Source: Escallonia rubra (taxonomy: Eukaryota > Streptophyta > Magnoliopsida > Escalloniales > Escalloniaceae). From it: DNA of 64,000 nucleotides. A program made the translations under genes and the position numbers. Shown one piece after another: positions 34,289 to 45,269 of this stretch. Under the pieces are notes generated by a model. The model was not told the DNA's origin and ran no database searches. It saw only the letters and a program-made list of their open reading frames with translations. The DNA lies in the NCBI GenBank assembly GCA_033065855.1, contig JAVXUO010000603.1, forward strand, positions 62,001 through 126,000, read 5' to 3'. The stretch's first letter is position 1. The number at the start of each line of letters is the position of its first letter.

Positions 34289-35518
34289 CTAGTAATATCT
34301 GCGCAAGTTCTCTGCATTCCAAGTACGAGGGATGGAGTCTCCAAAAAGTGTCCCTAGTGCGTAGGCGCCCGGTTTGAGCACCTTTATAACACGGTAGGGT
34401 CCTTCCCAGTTTGGAGATAACTTTCCCGTCGCTGTCTTTGGATCGGAGACTTCTAGTTTGCGAAGGACTAAATCTCCCTCGTTGAACTGCCTGGATCGGA
34501 CTCTTTGATTGTAATATCGTGCCACTCGTTGTTTTATGACGACAGATTGTGCATGGGCTTGAGTTCGAGCTTCTTCTACCAAGTCAAGATTTGCTCGGAG
34601 TCCATCTTCGTTGTTTAATTCGTTGAAGTGTAAGGTCCGTATTGTTGGAACTCCTATCTCGACTGGCAACATTGCTTCCGTTCCGTAGCAGAGTAAGAAA
34701 GGTGTTTCGCCTGTGACTGAATGTGGGGTTGTTTGATAAGCCCACAACACTTTGGGGAGTTCGTCCACCCATGCGCCTTTAGCATCGTCTAGCTTCTTCT
34801 TCAATCCTTGTAGGATGCTTTGATTCATGTTTTCAGTCTGTCCGTTGGATTATGGATGAGCTACAGAAGTGAATCTCAAATCGATCGACAGATTCGTACA
34901 AAAGGTTCGAAAGTTGTTGTTGTCAAATTGTTTTCCATTATCAACGACCAAAGCCCTTGGTATTCCAAAACGACAGATGACATTTTTCCAGAAGAAGTCT
35001 TCACACTTGGCTGAAGTAATGGTTGCTAAAGATTCTGCTTCGGTCCATTTGGTGAAGTAGTCTATTGTCACGATCACAAATCGTCATTGTCCCGACGCCA
35101 TGGGAAACGGTCCCAGTAGATCCATTCCCCATACAGCAAAGGGAATAGGAGAAACAATTGAAGTTAAAGGAGCAACTGGTGTATGAGAAACCGGTGCAAA
35201 CTTCTGACACTTATCGCATCTTCGCGTGAATTCGATTGCGTCTTTCTGCATTGTAGGCCAGTAGTATCCTTGCCTTACGATTTTCTGTGCCAATGTTCTC
35301 CCTCCGAGGTGTTGGCCGCATATCCCTTCATGTACTTCTTGTAATGCGTATAGAGATTCCGATGGGCGTAGACATCTGAGGTAAGAAAGGCTGAATGATT
35401 TCTTGTATAGAGTCCCTTCTACTAAGGCATACCGTGCAATTTTGACACGAAGATTCTTCGCCTCATGTCTTTCACTTGGTAATTCGCCTGTGGACAAGTA
35501 TTTGTCGATGATGTCCAT
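34289..35518 (-). pseudogene. gypsy integrase, decayed
   Basis: The order is an HHCC zinc finger (VHEGICGQHLGG ... CDKCQ), the catalytic core with Asp in WGMDLLGPFP, Asp in ALVVDNGKQF and Glu in NGQTENMNQ, then a C-terminal part with LWAYQTTPHSVTGETPF and a VLRKLEV / GKLSPNWEGPY chromo-adjacent segment. Two nonsense codons interrupt it: TGA after ASGQ (about 35081) and TAA after AHP (about 34847), both where sense codons are expected. Confidence 0.92.
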
Positions 35519-35692
35519 CCAGCAGGGTTCTTGATCTATGATTTCAATGTCAACTTGAGAACCGATACTGCGGTCTTTTAGGAATTCAAGGTATACCAGT
35601 TTTTGGACATTGGTTTCTTCAGTAGAAGTAAGCCTTGATAATGTATCTGCCTGAGTATTTTGATCCCAGGGGATCTGGCGAATGACGAAGTT

Positions 35693-36360
35693 TTAAAACT
35701 TCACTGCTGAGGTTTTAACTAAGTCAAAGTACTGAGCCATTCTTTCGTCTCTGGCCTCGTAATCTCCCAAGACGTGATTGACCACCAGTTGGGAATCACT
35801 ATAAACCGATAGTGAGTCCACTTTTAAGGCGTGTGCTAGCCGTATCCCCGCAAGAAGGGCCTCATATTCTGCTTCGTTATTTGAGGCTTGGAATCCAAAG
35901 CGAAGCGCGTATTCAATAGTAAATCCTTCTGGACTTATAAGAATAATTCCGGCTCCACTGCTGCCAATAGCTGAAGAACCGTCGACATAGAGATCCCAAG
36001 GGTCTGGAACCTCTGAAATTATTAGTTGAGGAGGGTCTTCGGGTAATGTACACTCGACAATAAAGTCTGCTAAGGCTTGAGCTTTAATTGCAGTGCGAGG
36101 ATTATATTGGATGTCGAATTCTCCCAACTCTACAGACCAATTGACTAGTCTTCCTGAAGCCTCGGGGCTCAGCAATACCTTTCTAAGTGGTTGGTCCGTC
36201 AGTACGATAATGGTATGAGACTGGAAATATGGTCGAAGACGCCTAGCTGATATGATAAGGGCTAGTGCGATCTTGTCAATCTTTGGATACCTTGTCTCTA
36301 CATCTTGTAAGACTTTGCTAATGTAATAGATGGGTTTCTGAATTCCATCTTCCTCTCTGA
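35693..36360 (-). pseudogene. gypsy RNase H, decayed
   Basis: Sequence upstream of 36175 (IQKPIYYISK-like, in another frame from the RT frame) leads into an archaeal-type RNase H of the Tat group. It shows WDLYVDGSS (Asp), NNEAEYEALLAG (Glu) and VYSDSQLVVNHV (Asp). A frame change at about 36361 separates it from RT and a stop follows at about 35692. Confidence 0.88.
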
Positions 36361-38823
36361 TTAAAACGGTACTGACTGCGACCCCAGGTATAGAAATAAA
36401 TTTTCGCCGGGAAGTGGTTTTGAAAGTAGGGGTGGGGAACTCAAATACGTTTTGAGTTCTTCAAACGACTCTTGGCAGTCATCTGTCCAAGCGAAACTTT
36501 TTGCTTTTCTGATGGCTTTGAAGAATGGCAAGCACCATTCAGCTGATCGAGCCATGAACCTTCCCAAGGCTGCGACTCTTCCCGTTAACTCTTGTACTTG
36601 CTTGATTGTTTTTGGGGGCGTCATGGTCTGAATAGCCTTGATCTTTTCTGGGTTAGCCTCAATCCCTCGTTTAGAAACTATGAACCCCAAAAATTTTCCT
36701 GATGCGACTCCGAAAGCGCATTTGAGTGGATTCAGCTTCATTTGATACTTTCGAAGGATGTCGAAAGTCTCTTTCAAGTCTTTGACGTGGAATTCTGGCT
36801 TTATGCTTTTGACGAGCATGTCGTCGACATAAACTTCCATGTTCTTTCCGATCAAATCCCGAAAGATCATGTTCACCAGACGCTGGTAGGTTGCCCCGGC
36901 GTTCTTGAGTCCAAAGGGCATCACTTTATAGCAGTATAATCCTCTTTCTGTGATGAATGAAGTTTTGGAGACATCGTCCTTGTGCATCATAATCTGGTTA
37001 TAACCAGAGTATGCATCCATGAAACTAAGCAGTTCATGGCCCGAAGTGGCGTTGATAAGAAGATCTATTCTTGGGAGCGGGTAGCTGTCTTTTGGGCATG
37101 CTTTGTTGAGATCTGTGTAATCGATACATATTCGCCATATGTCGCCTGTCTTAGGAACCATGACTACGTTTGCGATCCAATCTGGGTAGTGGATTTCTTC
37201 AATGAAGTTGGCAGTTTGGAGTTTATCTACCTTTTCTTCAATCTTCTCCTGTCTTTCTGGCGCAAAAGTCCTCTTCTTCTGCTTGACGGGTTTTTTGGAT
37301 GGATCAACATTCAGCCTATGGGTAATGACTTCAGGATCAATTCCAGGCATGTCTGCAGCTGTCCATGCAAATATATCCGCATAGGTTCTCAATAGGTTCA
37401 CCAACTCGAGTCTGGTGTTTTCCTTAAGATTTGAACCTATCCGAACTGTTTTGTTCTCTTCTCCGGGATATAGTTCGATGCTAATAAGATCTTCGACTGG
37501 TTCTCCCATTTGCATCTTTGTATCTTCCCGGAGGTCTTCGATAATGAGTGCTTCCCTGTTCTTTGATCGGCATGAAGTCACATAGCATTGACGAGCTGTA
37601 GTTTGGTCTCCTTTCACCTCTCCAATCCCTTGTTCCGTGGGGAACTTCATCTTTAGGTGGTAGGTTGACACTACTGCCTGTAATTGATTGAGTGCTGGCC
37701 ATCCCAATATGGCGTTGTACGCTGAGGGGACCTTTACTACCACAAAATCAAGCATGAAGTTGGCCTGTGCCGGAGGTGTGCCAATCGTAACTGGGAGTGC
37801 AATGATACCTTCGACCGCGACTGGATGATTGGAGAATCCATACAACGGTGCATCCATCTTTCGGAGACGGTTCGCTGGAATGTTCATTTTCTGAAATGCA
37901 TCATAAAGTAAGACATCGGCGGAGCTTCCGTTGTCAATCAGAACACGTTTTACATCAAAGTTCCCAGCCTTCATTGTGATGACTAATGGATCGTCATGGG
38001 GGGTTTTTATACCCCTTGAATCTTCATCGGAAAAGGTGATCGCCGCTACGGGTACTATCTTCTGTTTCTTATTCGGGGGCTGACTCGTTATGCACACTTC
38101 TCTGGCGTATGCTTTTCGAGCCTGTCCAGATGAACCTCCTGCTGCTAATCCCCCAGATATGGTATTGATCGTACCTGCATTCTCTTCTCGATCTTCTCTT
38201 TCCTCCATGGCCAGAGGTGTCTGTTGTCTTTCTTCTCTAGGAGTTGCAAATCTTCTCAACTGGCCACGCTTGATAAGGGCCTCAATTTCTCGTTTAAGCG
38301 TCCCGCAATTATCAGTTGTGTGACCATGATCGTTGTGAAAGTGACACCATAAATCTTTGTTCCTCTTGTTTGGTCGGGATCTCATTTTGTCTGGCCACTG
38401 GAGAGCTTTATTGTCTTTGATCTCGTGGAGAATTTGCGATGGTTTTGCATTAAGAGGTGTCATGTTTTCTGAAGCAAACCGGTCTTTTGGACGTCGATCA
38501 TCGCGCTTAGGTTGCTTTGCTGGCTTGCCTCCTTGGGGAGTTATCTCTCGAGATCGTTTCTTCTCTTCTCCATGTCGTTCTTTGTGTGTTTCCAGGTATT
38601 CTTCAGCCTGAATATATTTGTTGGCTTTCTCGAGAAGGGCTCTCATATTACCTGGAGGACTTTTGTTTACAGAGAATGCAAACTTGGATGTTGGTCGAAT
38701 GCCTCGTAGGAAGGCAATATACTTCACGGATTCGTCCAAGTTATCGATTTCCAAAGTAGCTGCATTGAATCGTCCGACGAAGTATGCCAAAGATTCATTT
38801 TTCTCTTGCACGATGTTTAGCAA
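36361..38823 (-). pseudogene. gypsy gag C-terminus, protease and reverse transcriptase in one 820-codon frame
   Basis: This is the longest open frame in the window. From its N-terminus it carries a gag C-terminal part (AYFVGRFNAATLEID), a His-rich knuckle CHFHNDHGHTTDNC, the protease active site VLIDNGSSADVL (about residue 295) and a WPALNQLQAVVSTYHLKMKFP segment. RT follows with CIDYTDLNKACPKDSYPLPRID, FMDAYSGYNQI, the FGLKNAGATYQ box and catalytic YVDDML (about residue 670), then the RT-RNase H connection. Gag and pol share one frame, usual for Tat. The frame fails after LFLYLG, losing RNase H. Confidence 0.92.
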
Positions 38824-38841
38824 ACTCGCCGAGTTTTTTCT

Positions 38842-39336
38842 TCAGGAGCGACTGCTTACAAAGTGTTTTTGAAAGAGATCCGATAATTGGCTGAAGGAGT
38901 AGATGGATCTTGGTTGTAGAGACTTGAACCATGCATGTGCAGCTTTTCTCAGAGTAGTAGGAAAGGCTCTGCACATGACAGCATCTGAAACCTGGAGGAG
39001 TAACATGTTTGTTTGAAATTGGTAAACATGTTCTCCTGGATCTCCGGCTCCGTCGTAGAGGTCACATTGAGGCATGCGAAAATTGGGAGGTAGCTTTGCC
39101 TTTTCGATGGTTTCGGATAACAGATATCCAGATTTTCCCCTCAGGGGAGATTGTTCTGGGGAGTTATATCTAGGGACCATCTTCCAGGAGTCTCGTTCTC
39201 GAGAACGAAACTCATGCGTCCTTTTTCTGGGTACAGATCTTTGAAGGGTTTCAGCTCTGGTGACCCGTTTGGGGGAGGGGTTGGTACTGCCTTCGACTGA
39301 TGGGTCTCGTCGATAGCATGATCCACTCCTGGTCAT
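38842..39336 (-). pseudogene. gypsy gag core (Retrotrans_gag-like)
   Basis: Contains the conserved gag segment DLYDGAGDPGEHVYQFQTNM and AFPTTLRKAAHAWFKSLQP ... LFQKHFV. A TGA ends it at about 38842, and the gag continues in the next frame at 38823. Confidence 0.88.
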
Positions 39337-39381
39337 GTGATCTCCGTTCTTCTCTCTTGGATTATAAGTTGGATCGGCCGT

Positions 39382-39828
39382 TTATCTGTATTTGCGGCCG
39401 TAGCTTGATCTGGAGGTGAGATGAAGACGAAGGTCGCTTGGGTTAAGATGAGAATGGTGAGTGGACGGGGGAGCCATCGCCACGTCGAGTTTTCGCTGAA
39501 GAGTGTTTACAACATCCTTCAGTTCATGGACTTCCTTTGTGAGGTTGTCATGTGGTGTTTTGAATAGCTGACGGTTTAGATAATGGCGGAGGTCACCGTT
39601 CTTCAGAGTAGGCGTTGGAGATCGGTTTTTCCGAGGTCTAGTTTCTGCTTCGGGAGTAGCAGATGTTACGTTGACGTAACCATCTTCAGAAGAACTGGCG
39701 CGATGGCGGTGTGAAGGGGTCGATTGTCGGTCATGAGAACGACCTGGTTGACGAGAGCCGCTAGTTCGCGCATGACGGTTCTGGGGATGATTCTGTGAAG
39801 AGTCATCGGAAGAAGAATGATTAGCCAT
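39382..39828 (-). pseudogene. gypsy gag N-terminus
   Basis: The likely original start is ATG at 39828 (MANHSSSDD), about 25 bases after the PBS remnant. The protein is Ser/His/Arg-rich and probably disordered, with a short coiled-coil stretch (LTKEVHELKDVVNTLQRKLD). It stops at 39382 before the gag core, so the full gag needs several corrections. Confidence 0.75.
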
Positions 39829-39856
39829 GTTCCCTGTAGGGATCCCACGGATCATA

Positions 39857-40080
39857 TTCGAAGCCAAACCTGTGAAACAAAAGCTCCGCAATCTAAGGCC
39901 GAAATGGTCCCTCAAAGTTAAGAAGGAAGATATGAAATTACTCTATGTTGGATTTATTAGAGTGATTGAGTACCCTACCTGGTTAGCCAATATCGTATAT
40001 GTTCTCGAACCTTCTGGTAAAGTCAAGATATGCATAGACTATCAAGACCTAAATCGAGCTTCTCCCAAAGATGAATTTTG
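39857..40080 (+). pseudogene. Fragment of a different gypsy RT, opposite strand
   Basis: The plus-strand frame shows KPVKQKLRNLRPKW, GFIRVIEYPTWLANIVYV and CIDYQDLNRASPKDEF, the N-terminal part of a gypsy RT (Tat/Ogre-type). It stops matching after PKDEF. Its sequence differs from the RT at 36361-38823 (NRASPKD against NKACPKD), so it belongs to another element. It directly abuts the broken PBS region of the Tat-like element. Confidence 0.8.
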
Positions 40081-40282
40081 GTCTGTGCTGAAAGTGCTTT
40101 TTCCTTGTAGTGCAAGAATGATAGTTCTCGGCTAAAATTCCGTACATTACTCCAAAGGCTAGAATTGAAATATTGAAATTCTATGGTTCAAAATTGAAAT
40201 AATAACATTAGGGGTTAAATCTGTAGGGAGAGAATAAATAGAGAAAGCAAAAATACCGATTCCCCTTCTCCCTTCTTTCAAA

Positions 40283-40576
40283 AGAAGCCCAAACTTTCCT
40301 TCCCTTTCTCTTCTTTTCTCTCCTTAAAACAACTCACAAACTAGAGAAAAGGGAGGAAATGAGTCACTTTCCTTTCTTTTCCTTCCCTTTCTCTCTTAAA
40401 AAAACTCGCAAACAAGCTATTAGAGACAAAAGAAGCCCTAACTTTCCTTCCCTTTCTCTTATTTTTTCTCCTTAAAAAAAACTCACAAACTAGAGAAAAG
40501 GGAGGAAAGGAGAGTCACTTTCCTTTCTTTTCATTCCCTTTCTCTCCTAAAAAAACTCGCAAACAAGCTATTAAAG
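40283..40576. repeat. Tandem duplication of about 148 bp
   Basis: Two copies (40283-40430 and 40431-40576) begin AGAAGCCC, contain CTTTCCTTCCCTTTCTCTT and its complement-like purine block, and end ACAAGCTATTA with few differences. Confidence 0.9.
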
Positions 40577-42400
40577 ACTTGGTGGAAGAAGGAATTAGAG
40601 GAAGGGGAAGCAAGAGATCATAATAATAGTTTCTTGAATCGTGCTTTTGAGGTACTTTTCATGATTTCTCTTCTTGTCCATCCTTGTAATTCTGATATCT
40701 ATATTAACTGGTTCATGCGTCTTTCTCGGCCGATGGTATCGAGCTCCCATGTTTGACTGGGATGCGTCGGAGCTCCTACCTTGGGATCGCAATATCACGG
40801 TTCCAAGAGAGATCCTAAATCATAAACCCTAAAGCATACTCTTTGTGTGTATTGCAGACAAAGAGTATGGTCTCCGTTGTTATAGAAACTCAAGATGATA
40901 TGGATCTATCGCACTTGAAAAGCATTTAAAACACGTCATTGCTCAGAAAGATCATGCTAGATTGGCTACTGCTAGTAAAAACGACGATACCATTTCTTCA
41001 TCATATGTAGGTTACGAACATAAGCCACTGGTTGATTTTCAGAAGAAGATCAAATTCGCAGTGGGGAGTACAAGAACTCAGGGTAGTAAATTAATTTGCT
41101 GGATCCGTAGCTTATAAGTACGATGTCAAATAAATACTATTATCCTTTATTTTTTATCAAATTACAGACATATCAAATATTGTTTCCTAAATGCTTGATC
41201 ATGTTTGCTAACATATCAAGCTTGATTTTTTCGCATGCACTTTATCTATTGCTAGTTATTACATGAGCTGTAGGTTAGGCCAACTATCAGATGTGTCTGG
41301 GCCGATGACCGAATTGCCATAGGAACAGACTACTTCTGTCTCACATGGGTTCACTTGCATTAACAGAAATGGAACGAGATTTGAGCACTCAAGTGGAAAC
41401 TTTACCTGCTATCTTCAGATTTTTTAGCTTCACTTTACTGCATCTTTTGTTTACTTCAATTGTTTGCAAAACTATTTAACACCCATTTACATCTCAAATG
41501 AAAAATAAATTTTTACTCAAAGAAGTCACGAATGGTTCGTTGAGTAATAAGGATAGCAGTCTCAGTAAAGATGGGAATATAAGCATGGCGCTCGAGTATG
41601 GAGTAATTGAACAAGCTCACATGCTGTCCCAGCAACGGAAGAAAATAGCCATCGATAGCTCTACTTCAAGTATAGATGAGAACTGGCTCTGGCTCGTCTT
41701 CTACTGGCAGGTTCTTGACCTACTCCTTACCTTCTCTTTCATTGCTGTGTCCAGTTATCCCTATTTGGTAGATATGAATACATTCTGATTAGCCGACAAT
41801 GCGTCCATTCTCTGATGATTAATATAGAAACTTTCCGAACCACCAAGCTTGCCTTCCGTCAAAGTCATAGAGGTTACAAGTACTGTGCAGGTCGAAGAGA
41901 TATAAGGAACTTTACAGCTAATTGTCACCCCTGCCACCAGTTTGATCAGGAGAAACTAGAGAAAGGGAGAGGAGAGAGAAAAAGATTTTAAGGGTTGTAT
42001 TGTTATAAAGAGTTGTAACCAGTGCCTGGATGTAAGAATTGCTATAGGTCATATCTGTATTTATTTGTAGCACTTGTTGTCGAGCTGGTGCACACCAAAT
42101 AAACCTTGCTACCAAATGTATCAGTTATTCTTTTTTACTCAAAAGAAAGGTTTGCATTTAAACAATGCTTTGAGGAAGTAGCTATTAAGCTCAATGTGCT
42201 TCGCTTAACCATGCAAACTATATTTTGCACAGCGTAATCCTTGGTTGCAGATTTATTAATTTAAGTTACGCTCTTGGATTAAAAAATTTAAACCCAATCC
42301 CGCCTCAAAAGCTATTATATAACTGACGATCCTTGCCCCAGAACCTCTCATCTGCTTGCGCTCCTATCCAGCCTTCGTGCATCTAAGGTATAATCTTATT
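40577..42400. other. Unassigned; possible short exon remnants
   Basis: No family recognised. Plus-strand segments at about 40896-41100 (contains SSSYVGYEHKPLVDFQKK) and 41498-41788 (contains ALEYGVIEQAHMLSQQRKK) look more protein-like than average and are followed by GT dinucleotides suitable as donors, but I cannot name them. A 12-bp inverted repeat lies at 40835-40846 and 40858-40869. Confidence 0.35.
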
Positions 42401-42452
42401 AGAGCACGTGAGAAGAAGATAACAAAGCCTCCATCTTTGAATTCAACCTCAG

Positions 42453-42562
42453 CCTGAACCTTAGCCATATCTGTAAATTCAAATATGTAGCCTGAACCTT
42501 AGCCATATCTGTAAATTCAAATATGTAGCCTGAACCTTAGCCATATCTGTAAATTCAAACAT
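42453..42562. repeat. Three tandem copies of a 38-bp unit
   Basis: The unit starts GCCTGAACCTTAGCCATATC and ends AATATGTA. The third copy has one visible substitution and is incomplete. Confidence 0.92.
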
Positions 42563-42573
42563 GTGATGTATCC

Positions 42574-43365
42574 TTATATAATGGTGTAAACCTTGCACTG
42601 TAAAGAGATAGAAAACAGATTTTTAGACATGGAAGGAACATGTAGCATGTTATTTAATTTAAAAAATTTAGTGGAAGAATTTAACAAAGAAGATCCAACA
42701 TGATGAATATGCAAACCCTTACCATCACCGACTTGAACTTGATCAGGACCATGATACTCATGACGAAGTGAGAGATTGTTCACGTCATTCGTGATATGGT
42801 TGGTTGCATCAGAGTCTGGATACCAGGCAGGGTCAGCAGGAGAAGTGGAGGAAGGGAGAGCCACATAGGCAGTAGGTGCAGGAGGCGTGCGATTTGGGCA
42901 ATAAGGGCGAATATGGCCAGGTTGATTGCAGTGATGGCAAATAATGGTGGACGCAGGTTTTCGAGATGAAAAATTGAGGGAAGATCCATGAGCACCTGAC
43001 TGAAACGATTTGGTGTTTTGACCATTCCCACGATATTGGTTCTGGTGCTTGCCTTTAGGAGTTTGGCCGCCACGAGCATTATGAGGTTTAATTGGCGAAG
43101 ATGAGCGGTAGTAATGCATCGGACCATGTTGTGCAACATGGGCTTGAGGAGACGGCAAAGTGTCACCAGAATGTTGTCTTTCAAGTTGGGTTTCTTGATT
43201 CAGAAGTAAGGCATATAGGCTGTCAAGAGAAATTAGATCAGCACGAGAAGAAGATAACAAAGCCTCCATCTTTGAATTCAAAGATGGAGGCTTTGTTATC
43301 TTCTTCTCACGTGCTCCAATAAATCTCATAGGCCCATCAATCCCTACCTCATGATCTCTTAACAA
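42574..43365 (-). pseudogene. copia gag C-terminus and protease start (Retrofit/Ale-like)
   Basis: A frame of 263 codons with a conserved LDSLYALLLNQETQLE motif, a Gly/Gln-rich linker, an intact knuckle CHHCNQPGHIRPYC, and the protease start AWYPDSDATNHIT. In the latter, the usual Asp-Ser-Gly is Asp-Ser-Asp, which should inactivate it. It ends VPSMSKNLFSIS. No LTRs or downstream pol domains adjoin. The 5' part of the frame includes a perfect 64-bp palindrome. Confidence 0.85.
43245..43308. repeat. Perfect 64-bp palindrome
   Basis: Two 32-base arms meet at GAATTC (centre 43276/43277). The arm sequence begins GAGAAGAAGATAACAAAGCC. A third copy of the arm, in the left-arm orientation, occurs at about 42401-42446, next to the 38-bp tandem repeats. 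Just outside the arms, similarity continues with a 2-base gap. Confidence 0.95.
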
Positions 43366-44235
43366 AATTTTAAGCTACATAAGCTCACAACACGACTGCA
43401 GTAGCTTCTAGCTCTGCCTTTACTCCTTAATCGCAGGAAGCCTCCAACATTATTGCCTTCCCAACAGATTTGCAATGTGTTCCGACTTTCCGTAGCTTTG
43501 ACTGAATAATCACATACCAAATTGAACTTCATTATATGGCTTAACTAGGAAAAAGGAGAGAGACTGGAAGGGTTGTTTATGATGTAAATAAGGCTCCGGA
43601 CTTTTGTTTACACCCAGTCAGTCAGAACTTAAAGCAAATAAGAAAGTGTGTGTGTGTGTGAGTGTGTGTGTGTGTGTGTACGTGTGTGATGCAAAGAGTC
43701 ATAGACCAGGGTAGTCACAGAATTGTCGCGCCAGGATAAACAAATGTAGAACTAGCTGTCAGCACCTACATTAAGCCACCAACAGTTTTCAACATTGAGG
43801 AGCAGACAGAAGCACCAGGCGATCCACTTAGTTCTCCATGTACTATAGCTAGAAATCGTGTTACCCGCCATTTACCACCGCATTCAACCCTTATATCTTC
43901 AGTAGAATAGAGTCAATTGTTTGTTTCCTAAGTTCTCATAGAGATCTTGTTTAATTGCAAAACAAATACACCTCCTTTGTCTGATCAAGTATATGAGTAC
44001 CGACAAAATAGAAGTGGTAAAATGCTTCACTTTTAACAATAGGATCAATGGAAAGTGACTAAGAGGCAAATCGAAAATTCTTACCTTCCTTATAACTGAA
44101 GCCGTTCCCATCATAACAGAAAATAGAGGCAAGCGCAGACCTAACATGCTGAGAAAAGTTTGATGACAAATCCTGCAAAATTTATGTTGCCAAGTAATCA
44201 AATCATTGGACTCTGTGTGTCCGTGTTTATGTCTA
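43366..44235. other. Non-coding DNA with GT microsatellite
   Basis: A (GT)n-type tract lies at about 43646-43688. The remainder is AT-rich. It may include intron or 3' sequence of the adjoining acyl-CoA synthetase pseudogene, but I see no confident exon. Confidence 0.5.
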
Positions 44236-45269
44236 AAAGAGAGACATGGAGGAAGAGGAAGACTTAAGCTCAAGGAGAATATGAAACCGTAGCTGGTTAA
44301 GGGTACATAGTTCAGAATAGTAACCCTTGTGGCCATCTTGAAGCGCGCACCTTTTGGTGTTTTCTTCGTGTCGTACAATCACTGCAACCAGCTTTGACTT
44401 GAAGCTGTCCCCATACACCCAATCTAAAACGAATCACCAAATTCTCATACAAACCTAATGACTGGATTGAACGAGAAAACAATCTCCTATATAACGAACT
44501 AAGCAACCACGCAATAATACCACATCTTCAACAATGGGGGTGATGCCGTGAATTTTTCCAGATATTCAACTACAACGCGAAAATAAGATTTTTCATGTTG
44601 AGATAGCTTGATAAGATTTTTCTTCCTATCATTCAATAATTCTTAGAACTCTATATCTAGCAGCATCTCACCTATCACCTGATGAAACCAAAGGATAAAA
44701 GATATTAGAGCATGCACCCCCCACGAAAGTTTGATAGCGAATGTATGTTCAACCTGTATGAATATATCCTGTGTTGTTAATTCTTGTAGTACCCAGCAAA
44801 AGCTGTTTTCCCCCTCACGTATTTCTCCACAAGGAGGATCTGCAAGTGGATTGTAACCCGTTTCTGGAAGCTCTTCTAGGCGCGGCCCAGTATACACAAA
44901 CGCAGAACCAACAGTTTCAAGCATTCCCATTTCATCTGGAAAGCCAAGAGTGGCCAGACCATAAGTCTCTGTCAACCCTGAGAGAAATCAATAGAACTTA
45001 TACCCTGATAGAAATCGATGGAACTAATTATACTAGTTCAAAGTGTAGAGAATAACATCATAAGACAATTGCACCTAGCATTGGTTCTGCATGTATTTAA
45101 CCAAAACCTAGGTTTCTAACTTTTTCTTTCCAGAAGTAAAGTTATTTACCATAGCCTTGCAATACAAAAGCACAGGACGAAACCCACAAAGAAACTTTTC
45201 AACTCTAGTGCTTAATGGAGCACCTCCAGATACCAGTAAGCGAAGTCGACCTCCCAACCTAGCTTTCAC
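44236..45269 (-). pseudogene. Long-chain acyl-CoA synthetase (LACS) C-terminal fragment
   Basis: Intact LACS enzymes activate fatty acids with ATP and CoA. Four exon-like blocks are readable. 45150-45269 is preceded by an AG, has a SGGAPLS motif and ends GTAAAT. 44754-44977 supplies, across the splice, the LACS signature GYGLTET, then GFPDEMGMLETVG and the remains of PRGEI. About 44515-44700 has WFH then GE and DRKKNLIKLSQHE. About 44236-44422 has VYGDSFKS, LVAVIV, NGHKG and ELC. Splice-like sites remain, so it is a genomic copy and not a retrocopy. Frameshifts, a stop before DRKKN, and loss of all N-terminal and final C-terminal exons make it a pseudogene. Similarity seems best to the ER-type LACS1/2/4 group (inference). 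Confidence 0.85.

Larger units (their letters stand above)
30020..39854 (-). mobile_element. 5'-truncated Ty3/gypsy element, Tat-like, with an antisense gene
   Basis: Minus-strand order is gag, protease, RT, RNase H, integrase, a spacer with an oppositely oriented gene, polypurine tract, 3' LTR. Integrase after RNase H defines Ty3/gypsy. The LIDNGSSADVL protease, YVDDMLVKS RT and NNEAEYEALLAG RNase H match the Tat group. The 3' LTR starts next to ACACT (30015-30019), which would be the target duplication, but the 5' LTR is missing: the leader stops at about 39854 in the PBS region and abuts unrelated gypsy RT on the other strand. Multiple stops and frameshifts make it inactive. Confidence 0.88.
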
